From: Variovorax guangxiensis
GTDB taxonomy: Bacteria; Pseudomonadota; Gammaproteobacteria; Burkholderiales; Burkholderiaceae_C
Direction: 5' to 3'
Assembly (NCBI RefSeq): GCF_003952165.1
Contig: NZ_RXFT01000005.1
Coordinates: forward strand, 248,001 to 312,000
DNA: 64,000 bases
The notes beneath the pieces were generated by a model. It was not told the DNA's origin and searched no databases. It saw nothing but the letters and a program-made list of their open reading frames with translations. Within the stretch, counting starts at the first letter, position 1. Every line of letters begins with the position of its first letter. The position numbers were made by a program, and so were the translations under genes. Shown piece by piece: positions 7,743-16,691 of the stretch.

Positions 7743-8999
7743 ATGAAGAAGAAAGCGACCATGGCCCTGGCACCGCAAGCCTCCATCAACGCGGCAGACA
7801 CCGCATGGATGATGACCTCGACCGCGCTGGTGCTGCTGATGACGCTGCCCGGCATCGCTCTCTTCTACGCGGGCATGGTGCGCCGCAAGAACGTGCTGGC
7901 CACCATGGCCGCGGTGGTGGCGATCGCCTCGACGGTCTCGCTGACCTGGTTCGCGGTGGGCTACTCGCTGGCCTTCACCGAGGGCTGGCCCTGGCTCGGT
8001 GGCACCGGCCGCCTCTGGTTCTCGGGCTTCGACTATCTGAAGGAGGCCGGCCAGCTCGCCGTGAGCCACGTGGCACCCAACGTGCCCGAGACGGTCTACG
8101 CGATGTTCCAGCTCACCTTCGCGATCATCACCACCGCGCTGGTGCTCGGCGCCTTCGTCGAGCGCATGCGCTTCTCGGCGATCCTTTGGTTCGCGCTGCT
8201 GTGGAGCGTGCTGGTGTATGCGCCCATCGCGCACTGGGTTTGGGAGCCGGGCGGCTGGCTCGCGCAGATGGGCGCGCTCGACTTCGCGGGCGGCTCGGTG
8301 GTGCACGTCAACGCCGGCATCGCGGGGCTCGTGTGCGCCTACGCCCTCGGCTCGCGCAAGGGCTACGGCCGCGAGGCCTTCGAGCCCTACAACCTGGCTT
8401 TCACCATGACCGGCGCCGGCCTGCTGTGGGTGGGCTGGTTCGGCTTCAATGCCGGCTCGGCGGTGGCGGCCGACGGCCGCGCGGGGCTGGCGATGCTGGT
8501 CACGCACATCGCGGCGGCCGCCGGCGCCATGAGCTGGATGCTCGGCGAATGGATCGTGCGGCGCAGCCCCTCGCTGCTGGGCCTGTGCTCGGGCCTCGTG
8601 GCCGGGCTGGTGGCCATCACGCCGGCGGCCGGCTTCGTCACGCCGCCGGCCGCGCTGGCCATCGGCGCCATCGCGGGGCTGGCCTGCTATTGGGGCGCCA
8701 CCGGCCTGAAGCACCTGCTGGGGGCGGACGACTCGCTCGACGTGTTCGGCGTGCACGGGATCGGCGGCATCGTGGGTGCGCTGCTGACGGGCGTGTTCGC
8801 CGACGCACGCATCTCGGGCGCCACCGGCGACGTGCTGACGCAGGCGATCGCGGTCGGCAGCGTGGCCATCTTCAGTGCGGCGGGCACGGCGGTGGTGCTG
8901 TTCCTGGTGCACGTCATCGTCGGCCTGCGCGTCGATGCCGACAGCGAGCAGCTGGGCCTCGATCTTGCACAGCACAGGGAACATCTCGGGAGCAGTTGA
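7743..8999 (+). CDS. amtB: Ammonium transporter, AmtB/Amt family
   Basis: Membrane channel for ammonium uptake, 418 residues with about 11 helices. Signature stretches are visible: GIALFYAGMVRRKNVL near the N-terminus, GGSVVHVNAGIAGLV in the middle and DVFGVHGIGGIVGALLTG near the end, with the twin-histidine region conserved. The start may instead be the ATG at 7761, which has an AG-rich SD (7747-7755) and leaves a sensible leader after the predicted sigma-54 start near 7732. Unusually, no glnK (PII) gene adjoins; a small unknown gene follows at 9023. Confidence 0.93.
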   Translation: MKKKATMALAPQASINAADTAWMMTSTALVLLMTLPGIALFYAGMVRRKNVLATMAAVVAIASTVSLTWFAVGYSLAFTEGWPWLGGTGRLWFSGFDYLKEAGQLAVSHVAPNVPETVYAMFQLTFAIITTALVLGAFVERMRFSAILWFALLWSVLVYAPIAHWVWEPGGWLAQMGALDFAGGSVVHVNAGIAGLVCAYALGSRKGYGREAFEPYNLAFTMTGAGLLWVGWFGFNAGSAVAADGRAGLAMLVTHIAAAAGAMSWMLGEWIVRRSPSLLGLCSGLVAGLVAITPAAGFVTPPAALAIGAIAGLACYWGATGLKHLLGADDSLDVFGVHGIGGIVGALLTGVFADARISGATGDVLTQAIAVGSVAIFSAAGTAVVLFLVHVIVGLRVDADSEQLGLDLAQHREHLGSS

Positions 9000-9022
9000 C
9001 CCACCGCCGGAGGAAACAAGCC

Positions 9023-9328
9023 ATGTCCCCATCCATGTCCGAAAGCGAACGCATCGCCCTCGCCGCCCGCCTCCACGTGGCGCTGCGGCGAAAGCACGGC
9101 CGCGTGACCGACACCGAATGGATGGCGACCAATGCCGAGTACGCCGCCGAGATCGTGCGCATGACGCGCGCGCACGCCGCCGACACCAAGGACGAGGAGC
9201 TCTACCTGCTCGCCACCCGCCTGGAGCAGGCGATGGAGCCGCTGGCACGCGCCGCGCGCCTGGCGGCGCGCCAGCCCGACGGCCAGCCGCCCACGCCCCC
9301 ACCCCGGTACGTAGGCGGCCTGCGCTGA
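9023..9328 (+). CDS. Hypothetical protein downstream of amt
   Basis: A 101-residue, alanine- and arginine-rich soluble protein, probably helical up to about residue 85, with a proline-rich tail (QPPTPPPRY). It has a good SD (CGGAGGAAA) and starts 23 bp after amt, suggesting cotranscription and possible nitrogen control. I do not recognise a family. It is not a PII protein. It is convergent with the ThDP enzyme gene, 7 bp away. Confidence 0.65.
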   Translation: MSPSMSESERIALAARLHVALRRKHGRVTDTEWMATNAEYAAEIVRMTRAHAADTKDEELYLLATRLEQAMEPLARAARLAARQPDGQPPTPPPRYVGGLR

Positions 9329-9335
9329 GGCTTGC

Positions 9336-11009
9336 TCAGCCCTCCAGCGCAGCCCTGCGAATCGACTGCAGCGTGCTGCCCGGCGTGATGGCCTCCGGGT
9401 CCAGCAGGCAGTGCAGGATCGCCGGCTTGCCGCTGGCGCGCGCACGGGCCAGCGCGGGGCCGAACTCTTCGGTGCTCTCGACGCGCTCGCCGTGCCCGCC
9501 GAACACCTCCGCGTAACCACGGAAGTCCGGGTTCTTCAGCTGCGTGGCGCTGATGCGGCCGGGGTAGTGCTTTTCCTGGTGCATGCGGATGGTGCCGTAC
9601 ATGGCGTTGTCCAGCAGCACCACGATGATCGGCAGCCCGTACTGCACGGCGGTGGCGAATTCCTGGCCGTGCATCATGAAGTCGCCGTCGCCCGCGAACA
9701 CCACCACCTCGCGCTGCGGCCACAGGCGCTTGGCGCCGACGCCGGCCGGCAGGCCGTAGCCCATCGACCCGCTGGTGGGCGCGAGCTGGCTCGCGTACGC
9801 GCGGAACGGCCAGAAGCGGTGCACCCAGGTGGCGAAGTTGCCCGCGCCGTTGCAGAAGATGGTGTCGGCCGGCAGCACCTCGCGCAGGTGCTGCATGACC
9901 TCGCCCATCTGCAGCGCGCCCGGAATGCGGATCGGCGACGGGTCGCTCCAGCGCAGGAAGTCTTCGCGCGCGGTCTTCGTTTCCGCCACCCAGGCCGGAA
10001 CCTGCGCGGGGCGCAGCGTGGAAACGGCTTCGGCGAATGCCTGCGGCGTGGCATGGATGCCCAGCGCCGGGCGATACAGCTTGCCCAGCTCGTCGGCGTC
10101 GGCATGCACGTGCACCAGCGCCTGCTTCGGCTGCGGGATGGACAACAGCTCGTAGCCCTGCGACGGCACCTCCGACAGGCGCCCGCCGGCCAGCAGGATC
10201 AGGTCGGCATTGCGGATGCGCTCCAGCATCTTCGGATTGACGCCCAGCCCGAGGTCGCCCGCGTAGCAGGGATGCTCGGCCGACATCAGCATCTGGCGGC
10301 GGAACGAGCAGTACACGGGCAGCGAGAACGCAGCCGCGAAGTCCGCGAACTGGCCCGCTGCCTTCTCCGACCAGCGGCTGCCGCCCACGATGGCCACCGG
10401 CCGCTGCGCCTGCAACAGGCGCTGCTGCAGTTCGGCGAGCTGCGCGGCGCCTGGATGGGTTTCGGTGACGGCATAAGGCTGTGCGTCGGCCACCGTCGCG
10501 GCCTCGGTCAGCATGTCTTCCGGCAGCGCGATCACCACCGGGCCGGGCCGGCCCGAAGTCGCGACATGAAAGGCGCGCGACACCAGCTCGGGCACGCGCG
10601 CCGGGTCGTCGATCTGCACCACCCACTTGGCCATGGTGCCGAACACCGCGCCGTAGTCCAGCTCCTGGAAGGCCTCGCGGCCCATCGCGTCGCGCGCGAC
10701 CTGGCCGACGAAGAGCAGCAGCGGCGTCGAGTCCTGGTGCGCGATGTGCACGCCCGCCGATGCATTGGTGGCGCCCGGCCCGCGCGTCACGAAGCACACG
10801 CCCGGCCTGCCGGTGAGCTTGCCCTGGGCCTCGGCCATCATCGTCGCGCCGCCTTCCTGCCGGCACACGGTCACTTCGATGGAGGCGTCGTGCAGCGCGT
10901 CGAGCACGGCGAGAAAGCTCTCGCCGGGCACGCAGAAGAGCTGCTCGACGCCGTGGGTGACGAGCTGGTCGACCAGGATCTGGCCGCCTGTGCGGGGTGT
11001 GGAAGTCAT
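9336..11009 (-). CDS. Thiamine-diphosphate enzyme, acetolactate-synthase-like
   Basis: A 557-residue ThDP-dependent enzyme of the acetolactate synthase/benzoylformate decarboxylase superfamily. The N-terminal pyrimidine domain shows FCVPGESFLAVLDAL and the catalytic glutamate in CRQEGGATMMAEA, followed by RGPGATNA. The C-terminal ThDP motif is GDGDFMMHGQEF ending in LLDNAMYG, with DN for the usual NN. MTSTPRTGG at 11009 is the natural start. No small regulatory subunit (ilvH) is adjacent, so it is more likely a catabolic keto-acid enzyme than biosynthetic IlvB. It may follow the aminotransferase gene, separated by a B-type repeat. Confidence 0.85.
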   Translation of the reverse strand: MTSTPRTGGQILVDQLVTHGVEQLFCVPGESFLAVLDALHDASIEVTVCRQEGGATMMAEAQGKLTGRPGVCFVTRGPGATNASAGVHIAHQDSTPLLLFVGQVARDAMGREAFQELDYGAVFGTMAKWVVQIDDPARVPELVSRAFHVATSGRPGPVVIALPEDMLTEAATVADAQPYAVTETHPGAAQLAELQQRLLQAQRPVAIVGGSRWSEKAAGQFADFAAAFSLPVYCSFRRQMLMSAEHPCYAGDLGLGVNPKMLERIRNADLILLAGGRLSEVPSQGYELLSIPQPKQALVHVHADADELGKLYRPALGIHATPQAFAEAVSTLRPAQVPAWVAETKTAREDFLRWSDPSPIRIPGALQMGEVMQHLREVLPADTIFCNGAGNFATWVHRFWPFRAYASQLAPTSGSMGYGLPAGVGAKRLWPQREVVVFAGDGDFMMHGQEFATAVQYGLPIIVVLLDNAMYGTIRMHQEKHYPGRISATQLKNPDFRGYAEVFGGHGERVESTEEFGPALARARASGKPAILHCLLDPEAITPGSTLQSIRRAALEG

Positions 11010-11041
11010 GCTGTATCCAAAGGGCTGAAGGTGTTCGGTAT

Positions 11042-11160
11042 CGCTCCTTCCCCCTCTGGGGGAAGGTTGGGATGGGGGCAAGCGGCGATGGACGAGCCGA
11101 CGGCAATGGATGCGCCGCCTGCCCCCACCCCAGCCCTCCCCCAGCGGGGGAGGGAGCAAT
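11042..11160. repeat. Intergenic repeat family B, full copy 1
   Basis: Two G/C-run hairpins (CCTTCCCCCTCTGGGGGAAGG and CCCTCCCCCAGCGGGGGAGGG types) are arranged head to head around about 50 bp of unrelated sequence, and each is joined to a GGGGTGGGGGC-like stretch. The same composite occurs at 36624-36733. It lies between the aminotransferase and ThDP-enzyme genes. Confidence 0.75.
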
Positions 11161-11166
11161 GCGGGG

Positions 11167-12396
11167 TCATTCGAGCGCCTCGCACGCTGCCTGGATGCGC
11201 TTGCATGCCTCTTCCAGCTGCGCCATCGAGGTCGCGTACGAGATGCGGAAATACGGCGCCAGCCCGAACACGCTGCCCGGCACCACCGCCACCTCGAAGT
11301 CCTGCAGCAGGTAGCGGCAGAAGTCGCTGTCGCTGTGCAGCAGAGTGCCGCCGCGCGTGCGCCTGCCGAGCACGCCGGCGCAGCTCGCGAATGTGTAGAA
11401 CGCGCCTTCGGGCACGCGGCAGTGCAGGCCTGGCGCGCGGTTCAGCGCGGCGACCACGAAGTCGCGCCGCGCCTGGAAGTCGGCGCAGCGCTCGGCCACG
11501 ATGTCCTGCGGCCCGGTCAGCGCCTCGATGGCGGCCGCCTGGCTGATGGACGAGGGGCAGGAGGTGGTCTGGCTCTGCACCACCGCCATCGCTGCAATCA
11601 GCGCGCGCGGCCCCGCGCCGTAGCCCACGCGCCAGCCGGTCATCGCATAGGCCTTGGACACGCCGTTCACCGTCAGCGTGCGCTCGCGCAGGCGCGGCTC
11701 CACCGCCACCGGCGTGGCGAAGGCCAGACCGTCGTAGAGGATGTGCTCGTAGATGTCGTCCGCCAGCACCCAGACCTGCGGATGGCGCAGCAGCACCTCG
11801 CACAGCGGCCTGAGCTGCGCAGCGCTGTAGGCCGCGCCGCTCGGGTTCGAGGGCGAGTTCAGGAAGAGCCAGCGCGTGCGCGGCGTGATGGCCGCCTCCA
11901 GCTGCGCCGCGTCGAGCCTGAAGCCGTTCGCTTCGGTACAGGCCACCGGCACGGGCACGCCGCCGCAGATCTGCACGATGTCGGCGTACGAGGTCCAGTA
12001 CGGCGCGGGCAGGATCACCTCGTCGCCCGGGTCCAGGCTGGCCATCAGCGCGTTGAAGATCACCTGCTTGGCGCCCGCGCTCACGCTGATCTCGTCGAGC
12101 GCGAAGTCGAGCGCGTTGTCGCGCCTGAATTTCAGCTGCACCGCCGCCTTCATCGCCGGGCTGCCGTCGAGCACCGTGTAGCGCGTGTCGCCCCGGCCGA
12201 TGGCGCGCACGGCAGCGTCGCGCACGTTCTGCGGCGTGTCGAAGTCGGGCTCGCCCGCGCCCAGCACGATCACCGGACGGCCCGCGCGCTTGAGCGCGTT
12301 GGCGTGGTCGGTGATGCGCAGGATCTCCGAGACGCCGATGGCGCGCACGCGCTGCGCAGGAGAAAAGACGACGGGGGCGACTGTGTCTGCGGTCAC
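11167..12396 (-). CDS. Class I/II pyridoxal-phosphate aminotransferase
   Basis: A 409-residue fold-type I aminotransferase of the aspartate-aminotransferase I-alpha/I-gamma group. It shows VLGAGEPDFDTPQNVRDAA near the N-terminus, the NSPSNPSGAAYS motif, and the PLP lysine in VNGVSKAYAMTGWRVGYG. The start is a GTG at 12396 that overlaps the stop of the upstream binding-protein gene as GTGA, indicating translational coupling. The coupling suggests the imported compound is an amino acid that this enzyme transaminates. The exact substrate is not evident. Confidence 0.87.
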   Translation of the reverse strand: MTADTVAPVVFSPAQRVRAIGVSEILRITDHANALKRAGRPVIVLGAGEPDFDTPQNVRDAAVRAIGRGDTRYTVLDGSPAMKAAVQLKFRRDNALDFALDEISVSAGAKQVIFNALMASLDPGDEVILPAPYWTSYADIVQICGGVPVPVACTEANGFRLDAAQLEAAITPRTRWLFLNSPSNPSGAAYSAAQLRPLCEVLLRHPQVWVLADDIYEHILYDGLAFATPVAVEPRLRERTLTVNGVSKAYAMTGWRVGYGAGPRALIAAMAVVQSQTTSCPSSISQAAAIEALTGPQDIVAERCADFQARRDFVVAALNRAPGLHCRVPEGAFYTFASCAGVLGRRTRGGTLLHSDSDFCRYLLQDFEVAVVPGSVFGLAPYFRISYATSMAQLEEACKRIQAACEALE

Positions 12397-13292
12397 TTGG
12401 CGTAGGCCTCCAGCGGCTTGTCGTTGGGCTCGGCGATGAGCTGCTTCAGCGTCGCGCTCATCGGCAGGTTCAGGCTGGTGTTCTTCGGCGGGATGGCCGC
12501 GACGAACCACTTGCCGTAGATCTTCTCGAGCTCGCCGCTCTTCATCATGCGGCGCAGCGAGTCGTCCACCGCCGACTTGAAGGCCGGGTCGTCCTTGCGG
12601 AACAGCAGCGCGATCGGCTCCGAGCCCAGCGGCTCGCCCACGATGCGGTAGGCCGAGGGGTTCTTCGAGTTCGCGATGATCCCGGCCAGCAGGTTGTCGT
12701 CGAGCACGAAGGCATCGGCGCGGCCCGCCTCCATCAGCAGGAAGCTCTCCAGGTGGTCCTTGCCGAGCAAGGTGTTGTAAGAGACGTTCTGCGCGCGCTC
12801 GCGCTTGCGAAGAAGCTGCACCGCGGTGGTGCCGGAGGAGGCCGACACGTTGCGGCCCGCGAGCTGGTCGAGGCTGGTGATGCCCGAGTCGACCCGGGTG
12901 GCCATGCGCACCTCGCTCACGTAGGTGGTGAGCGCGAAAGCCACCAGCTGCTGGCGCGCCATGTTGTTGGTGGTGGGGCCGCAGCCGATGTCCAGCGTGC
13001 CGTTCTGCACCAGCGGGATGGTGTTCTGCGCGGTCACGGCCATGTATTCGAGCCTGGCCTGCGGCGCGATGTCCTTCAGCACGCGCTCGCACAGCTCGAC
13101 GTGATAGCCCACGTACTTCTCGCCCGCGCCCAGCATGTAGGCCATGGGCGGCGAAGCCTCGCGCACGCCGAGCACCACCTTGCCGCTGGACTTGATCTTG
13201 TCGAGCGTGCCGCCGGCGGCGGTCTGGGCGGCGGCGCCGAACGAAAGCGCCAGCAGCGCGGCCGCGGCAATGGTCTTGAAGGCGATGTTCAT
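12393..13292 (-). CDS. Amino-acid ABC transporter periplasmic binding protein
   Basis: A 299-residue periplasmic binding protein of family 3 (glutamate/aspartate GltI-like). Residues 1-22 are a signal peptide (hydrophobic AAAALLALSFGAAAQ); the mature domain carries SGKVVLGVREASPPMAY and YVGYHVELCERV. MNIAFKT at 13292 is the clear start. No permease or ATPase genes lie next to it, so it is an orphan binding protein that must use a transporter encoded elsewhere. Its stop overlaps the aminotransferase GTG start. Confidence 0.88.
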   Translation of the reverse strand: MNIAFKTIAAAALLALSFGAAAQTAAGGTLDKIKSSGKVVLGVREASPPMAYMLGAGEKYVGYHVELCERVLKDIAPQARLEYMAVTAQNTIPLVQNGTLDIGCGPTTNNMARQQLVAFALTTYVSEVRMATRVDSGITSLDQLAGRNVSASSGTTAVQLLRKRERAQNVSYNTLLGKDHLESFLLMEAGRADAFVLDDNLLAGIIANSKNPSAYRIVGEPLGSEPIALLFRKDDPAFKSAVDDSLRRMMKSGELEKIYGKWFVAAIPPKNTSLNLPMSATLKQLIAEPNDKPLEAYAK

Positions 13293-13360
13293 GTGTTCTG
13301 TCTCCTGATGGTTGTTTTTGACGGGGAGGCGAAGGCCGTCCCGACCTCGCACGGCCCTTT

Positions 13361-13455
13361 CGCGGGACATCGCGGAACCGGCTTTGCCGGGCCGCCGATG
13401 TCGCCCCCGGTGAGGGGGTTGGCGTAGCGACACGAAGTGCGCGAAGCCTGGGGGA
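13361..13455 (+). repeat. Intergenic repeat family A, copy 1
   Basis: About 90 bp: a CGGAACCGGCTTTGCCGGGCCG hairpin-like segment, a short C-run/G-run hairpin, then GCGACACGAAGTGCGCG and CCTGGGGG. It separates the binding-protein gene from the dehydrogenase gene. Copies lie at 23376, 27163 and 50568. Confidence 0.8.
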
Positions 13456-13461
13456 AGGGAC

Positions 13462-15000
13462 TCAGTCCCCGATGTCGAAGGTCACGCCCTGAGCGAGGGG
13501 CAGTGCCGTGGAGTAGTTGATGGTGTTGGTGGCGCGGCGCATGTACGCCTTCCAGCTGTCGGAGCCGGCTTCGCGTCCGCCGCCGGTTTCCTTCTCGCCG
13601 CCGAAGGCACCGCCGATCTCGGCGCCGCTCGGGCCGATGTTGACGTTGGCGATGCCGCAGTCCGAGCCGGAGCTCGACATGAAGCGCTCGGCCTCGCGCA
13701 TGTTCAGCGTGAAGATCGACGACGACAGGCCCGCGCCCACCGCGTTGTGCTGCTCGATGGCCTCGTCGAGCGAGCTGTAGCGCACCACATAAAGGATGGG
13801 CGCGAAGGTCTCGCGCAGCACCGGGCCCTCGTGCGACTTCAACTCCACCAGCGCGGGGCGCACGTAGTAGGCGTCGCTCGTGCCGATGCCCTCCACGCGC
13901 TGGCCGCCGTGCACGGTGGCGCCGATCTCGCGGCTTTCGGAGAGCGCCTTCTGCATGCCGTCGAAGGCCGCGCGGTCGATCAGCGGGCCGACCAGCGTGC
14001 CGGCCTCGCGCGGATCGCCCACCTGCACGCTGCCGTAGACCTTGGCGAGCTTGGGCACCAGCTGTTCGTACACACTCTCGTGCACGAAGAGGCGCCGAAG
14101 CGTGGTGCAGCGCTGGCCGGCCGTGCCCATGGCGGCGAAAGCGATGCCGCGCAGCGCGAGGTCGAGGTCGGCCGAGGGCGTAACGATGGCGGCGTTGTTG
14201 CCGCCGAGTTCGAGAATGGCGCGGGCAAAGCGCGCGGCCAGCTTCGGCCCCACCTGCCGGCCCATGGCGGTCGAGCCGGTGGCCGAGAGAACGGGCACGC
14301 GGTGGTCGTCCACCAGCAGCTCGCCGATGTCGCGCTGGCCCAGCAGCAGGCCCAGCAGGCCTTCGGGCGCGTCGCCGAAGCGTGCGATGGCGCGCTGCGC
14401 GATGGCGTGCACGGCCAGCGCGGTCAGCGGCGTCTTCTCGGAAGGCTTCCACACCACCGGGTCGCCGCACACCAGCGCCAGCGCCGCGTTCCACGACCAC
14501 ACGGCCACCGGGAAGTTGAAGGCCGAGATCACGCCGCACACGCCCAGCGGATGCCAGGTTTCCATCATGCGGTGCTCGGCACGCTCGGTGGCCAGCGTGA
14601 GGCCGTAGATCTGGCGCGAGAGTCCGACCGCGAAGTCGCAGATGTCGATCATCTCCTGCACCTCGCCTGCGCCTTCGGACGGAATCTTGCCGGCCTCCAG
14701 CGTGACGAGGCGGCCCAGGTCGGCCTTGGCGGCGCGCAGTTCCTCGCCCAGCAGGCGCACCAGCTCGCCGCGGCGCGGCGCCGGCACGTTGCGCCAGGCC
14801 TTGAAGGCCTCGTGCGCGCGGCCGATGATTGCCGTGGCCTCGGCCGGCGAGGTCTGCGGCACCTGGGCCACCACCTCGCCGCTGACGGGCGAACGCACCG
14901 TCAGCTCGCCGCCGGTGTGGGCCGAGCGGGGCACGCCCAGGCGCTGCAGCAGCTGCGCGACTTCGGTGGCGACGAGAAGGGAGGTTTGGGCTTCGGACAT
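13462..15000 (-). CDS. ALDH7-type aldehyde dehydrogenase (aminoadipate-semialdehyde dehydrogenase-like)
   Basis: NAD-dependent aldehyde dehydrogenase of 512 residues. The signatures AFNFPVAVWSWNAALAL, the glutamate in ELGGNNAAIV and the catalytic cysteine in GTAGQRCTTLRRLFVHESVY are those of family 7 (AmaB/antiquitin), which oxidises L-2-aminoadipate 6-semialdehyde in lysine or pipecolate breakdown. MSEAQTSLL at 15000 is the start; the open frame beyond is not conserved-looking. Its neighbours (aminotransferase, amino-acid binding protein) fit an amino-acid catabolic set. The substrate assignment is inference from family. Confidence 0.88.
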   Translation of the reverse strand: MSEAQTSLLVATEVAQLLQRLGVPRSAHTGGELTVRSPVSGEVVAQVPQTSPAEATAIIGRAHEAFKAWRNVPAPRRGELVRLLGEELRAAKADLGRLVTLEAGKIPSEGAGEVQEMIDICDFAVGLSRQIYGLTLATERAEHRMMETWHPLGVCGVISAFNFPVAVWSWNAALALVCGDPVVWKPSEKTPLTALAVHAIAQRAIARFGDAPEGLLGLLLGQRDIGELLVDDHRVPVLSATGSTAMGRQVGPKLAARFARAILELGGNNAAIVTPSADLDLALRGIAFAAMGTAGQRCTTLRRLFVHESVYEQLVPKLAKVYGSVQVGDPREAGTLVGPLIDRAAFDGMQKALSESREIGATVHGGQRVEGIGTSDAYYVRPALVELKSHEGPVLRETFAPILYVVRYSSLDEAIEQHNAVGAGLSSSIFTLNMREAERFMSSSGSDCGIANVNIGPSGAEIGGAFGGEKETGGGREAGSDSWKAYMRRATNTINYSTALPLAQGVTFDIGD

Positions 15001-15149
15001 GAGCGCTCCGGGGGACAGATGAAGGGAAAGACGGGAAGGCGGCGAGAGGCCTGATCCGCCCAATATCAGCGAATCGAACCCGATCGCCAAATGAAAATAT
15101 CGAAGGATCTGGTGCGTTTCAGGAAGGATCTCAGCCTTTTTACGTGCGT

Positions 15150-15569
15150 CTAGCGCACCAACCTGGCTGCCGCCAGGACCCACAGCGCCACCAGCACCAC
15201 ATTGCTCGCCGCGAACACGCCCAGCCGGTGCAGCACGTGGTTGTAGGTCAGGTGCACCGCGCTGTGCAGCGCCCGCAGCCCCACGTAGGCCCAGGCCAGC
15301 CACACGGCCGCGGGCGTCGGCTGCGCCGCCACGTAGAAGACCAGGCACACCACGTAGAACAGCACCGGCAGCTCCAGCAGGTTCATGTAGTTGCGGTTGG
15401 GAATGCGCACCGCATCCGGCACCGCCGCCGACTCGCCCAGCCTGAAATCGGCCGCCCGGACTTCGCGGCGCAGAACGGCGCGCACGCGCGTGAAGGGAAT
15501 GAGCAGCAGCACCATGCCGGTGAGGGCCGCGAGGGCGAAGACGGGGTAGAGGATCGAGGGGTTGTTCAT
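15150..15569 (-). CDS. MAPEG family membrane protein
   Basis: A 139-residue membrane protein with four hydrophobic segments and the MAPEG hallmark NRNYMNLLELPVLFYVVCLV, plus a second motif LRALHSAVHLTYNHVLHRL. MAPEG proteins include glutathione-dependent transferases, but most bacterial ones have no known function. It starts 14 bp after the IclR gene on the same strand, so cotranscription is likely. Confidence 0.88.
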   Translation of the reverse strand: MNNPSILYPVFALAALTGMVLLLIPFTRVRAVLRREVRAADFRLGESAAVPDAVRIPNRNYMNLLELPVLFYVVCLVFYVAAQPTPAAVWLAWAYVGLRALHSAVHLTYNHVLHRLGVFAASNVVLVALWVLAAARLVR

Positions 15570-15583
15570 GGTCGGCTCCCTGC

Positions 15584-16474
15584 TCAGCCCGCCCCCGAGG
15601 GCTCGGGCAACGGAATCTTCTGCCCCGCCGGCGAACTCGCCAGGCTCTGCGCCGGCCGCCTCAGCGTCGCGTCGAAGGGATTGATCCTCGGCCCGATCGC
15701 CGCCGCCTCGCGTTTCAGCAGCTCCACCACCGTCGGCATGCGGTCGGCGTTGAGCCGGTCGGCGATGGTGCCCACGCTCAGCGCGGCCACCGCGCGGCCT
15801 TCGCGGTCGAGGATGGGCACGGCCACGCCGGCCATGCCTTCGAGCAGGCCGGTGTTGCGCCCCGCGTAGCCCTGCTGCCGCACGCGCTCGATCTCGGTGC
15901 GCAGGTAGACCTCGTCGTACACGCCGTACTCGCGCACGCGAGAGAGATTGAAGCGGATGACTTCCTCGCGCTCGGCCTCGGGCAGGAAGGCGAGGATCGC
16001 GAGCGCGCCCTGTCCCACGCCCAGCGCGATGCGCCCGCCGATGTCGCCGGTGAAGGAGCGAATGGGAAAGGGCCCTTCGCTCCGGTCGAGGCACACGGCG
16101 TCGAAGCCGCTGCGCGCCAGCAGGAAGATGCTGTCGCCGAGGCTCGCGCACAGCCGCAGCAGCACGGGCCGGCAGATGGAGCGCAGGTCGCCGGGGTTGC
16201 CCGCGCTGGCGGCCAGCGCGAAGAAATCGATGCTCAGGCGGTAGAGCTTGCTGCGCTCGTCCTGCTCGACCATGCCTTCGGCGATGAGCGACTGCAGCAG
16301 CCGGTGCGTGGTGGCCTGGGTGAGGCCGACCGAGCGCGCGATCTGCGTCACGCGCCCGCCCTCGGCCTGCACCGCGCCGAGCGCGCGGATCACCGAAAAG
16401 ACGCGCGGCACGCCGCCGCTGGCCGTCGCGTTCGCCCCTGCGCCGGCCGGGGGGTTCGCCGAAGAGCTATCCAT
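15584..16474 (-). CDS. IclR-family transcriptional regulator
   Basis: A 296-residue IclR regulator with a winged helix-turn-helix at about residues 25-85 (VFSVIRALGAVQ, RVTQIARSVGLTQATTHRLLQSL) and a C-terminal effector domain (GVGQGALAILAFLP, GMAGVAVPILD, ALSVG). MDSSSANPP at 16474 has a strong SD (AGGAGGAAGG). It is divergent from the ABC/dehydrogenase operon starting at 16692, whose promoter region carries a 19-bp palindrome, so it likely controls that operon and itself. The inducer is probably the imported amine or its catabolite (inference). Confidence 0.9.
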   Translation of the reverse strand: MDSSSANPPAGAGANATASGGVPRVFSVIRALGAVQAEGGRVTQIARSVGLTQATTHRLLQSLIAEGMVEQDERSKLYRLSIDFFALAASAGNPGDLRSICRPVLLRLCASLGDSIFLLARSGFDAVCLDRSEGPFPIRSFTGDIGGRIALGVGQGALAILAFLPEAEREEVIRFNLSRVREYGVYDEVYLRTEIERVRQQGYAGRNTGLLEGMAGVAVPILDREGRAVAALSVGTIADRLNADRMPTVVELLKREAAAIGPRINPFDATLRRPAQSLASSPAGQKIPLPEPSGAG

Positions 16475-16491
16475 ACCTTCCTCCTGCGGAA

Positions 16492-16509
16492 TTCGATTCA
16501 TTGATCGAA
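16492..16509. promoter_or_regulatory. Inverted repeat just upstream of the IclR gene
   Basis: TTCGAT and ATCGAA flank a 6-bp spacer (TCATTG), 18 bp upstream of the IclR start. Possible autoregulatory operator; weaker than the palindrome at 16517. Confidence 0.35.
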
Positions 16510-16516
16510 GCCATGA

Positions 16517-16565
16517 TATTCCATTGAATGGAATAAATTGAAGAAAGATTCTGATTAATGGAATA
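16517..16565. promoter_or_regulatory. Likely IclR operator: 19-bp palindrome plus extra half-site
   Basis: TATTCCATT-G-AATGGAATA is a perfect 19-bp palindrome (16517-16535). The same half-site AATGGAATA recurs at 16557-16565. Size and placement between divergent regulator and operon fit IclR-family operators. Confidence 0.65.
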
Positions 16566-16691
16566 CCCGAGGCGATGTGGCTCAATCGTTGCAATAGAGT
16601 GAATTAAGGGCAGCAAGCTGTCCATGGCCCGCACCAAGTCGAAGCAAGGTGCCTGAAGCCATCTTTTCGCCCCCGAAGAAAGGCCCGTTCC

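Noticed and set aside
9411..11546. 711-residue plus-strand frame
   Set aside because: Antisense to the ThDP enzyme and aminotransferase; crosses a repeat; low-complexity.
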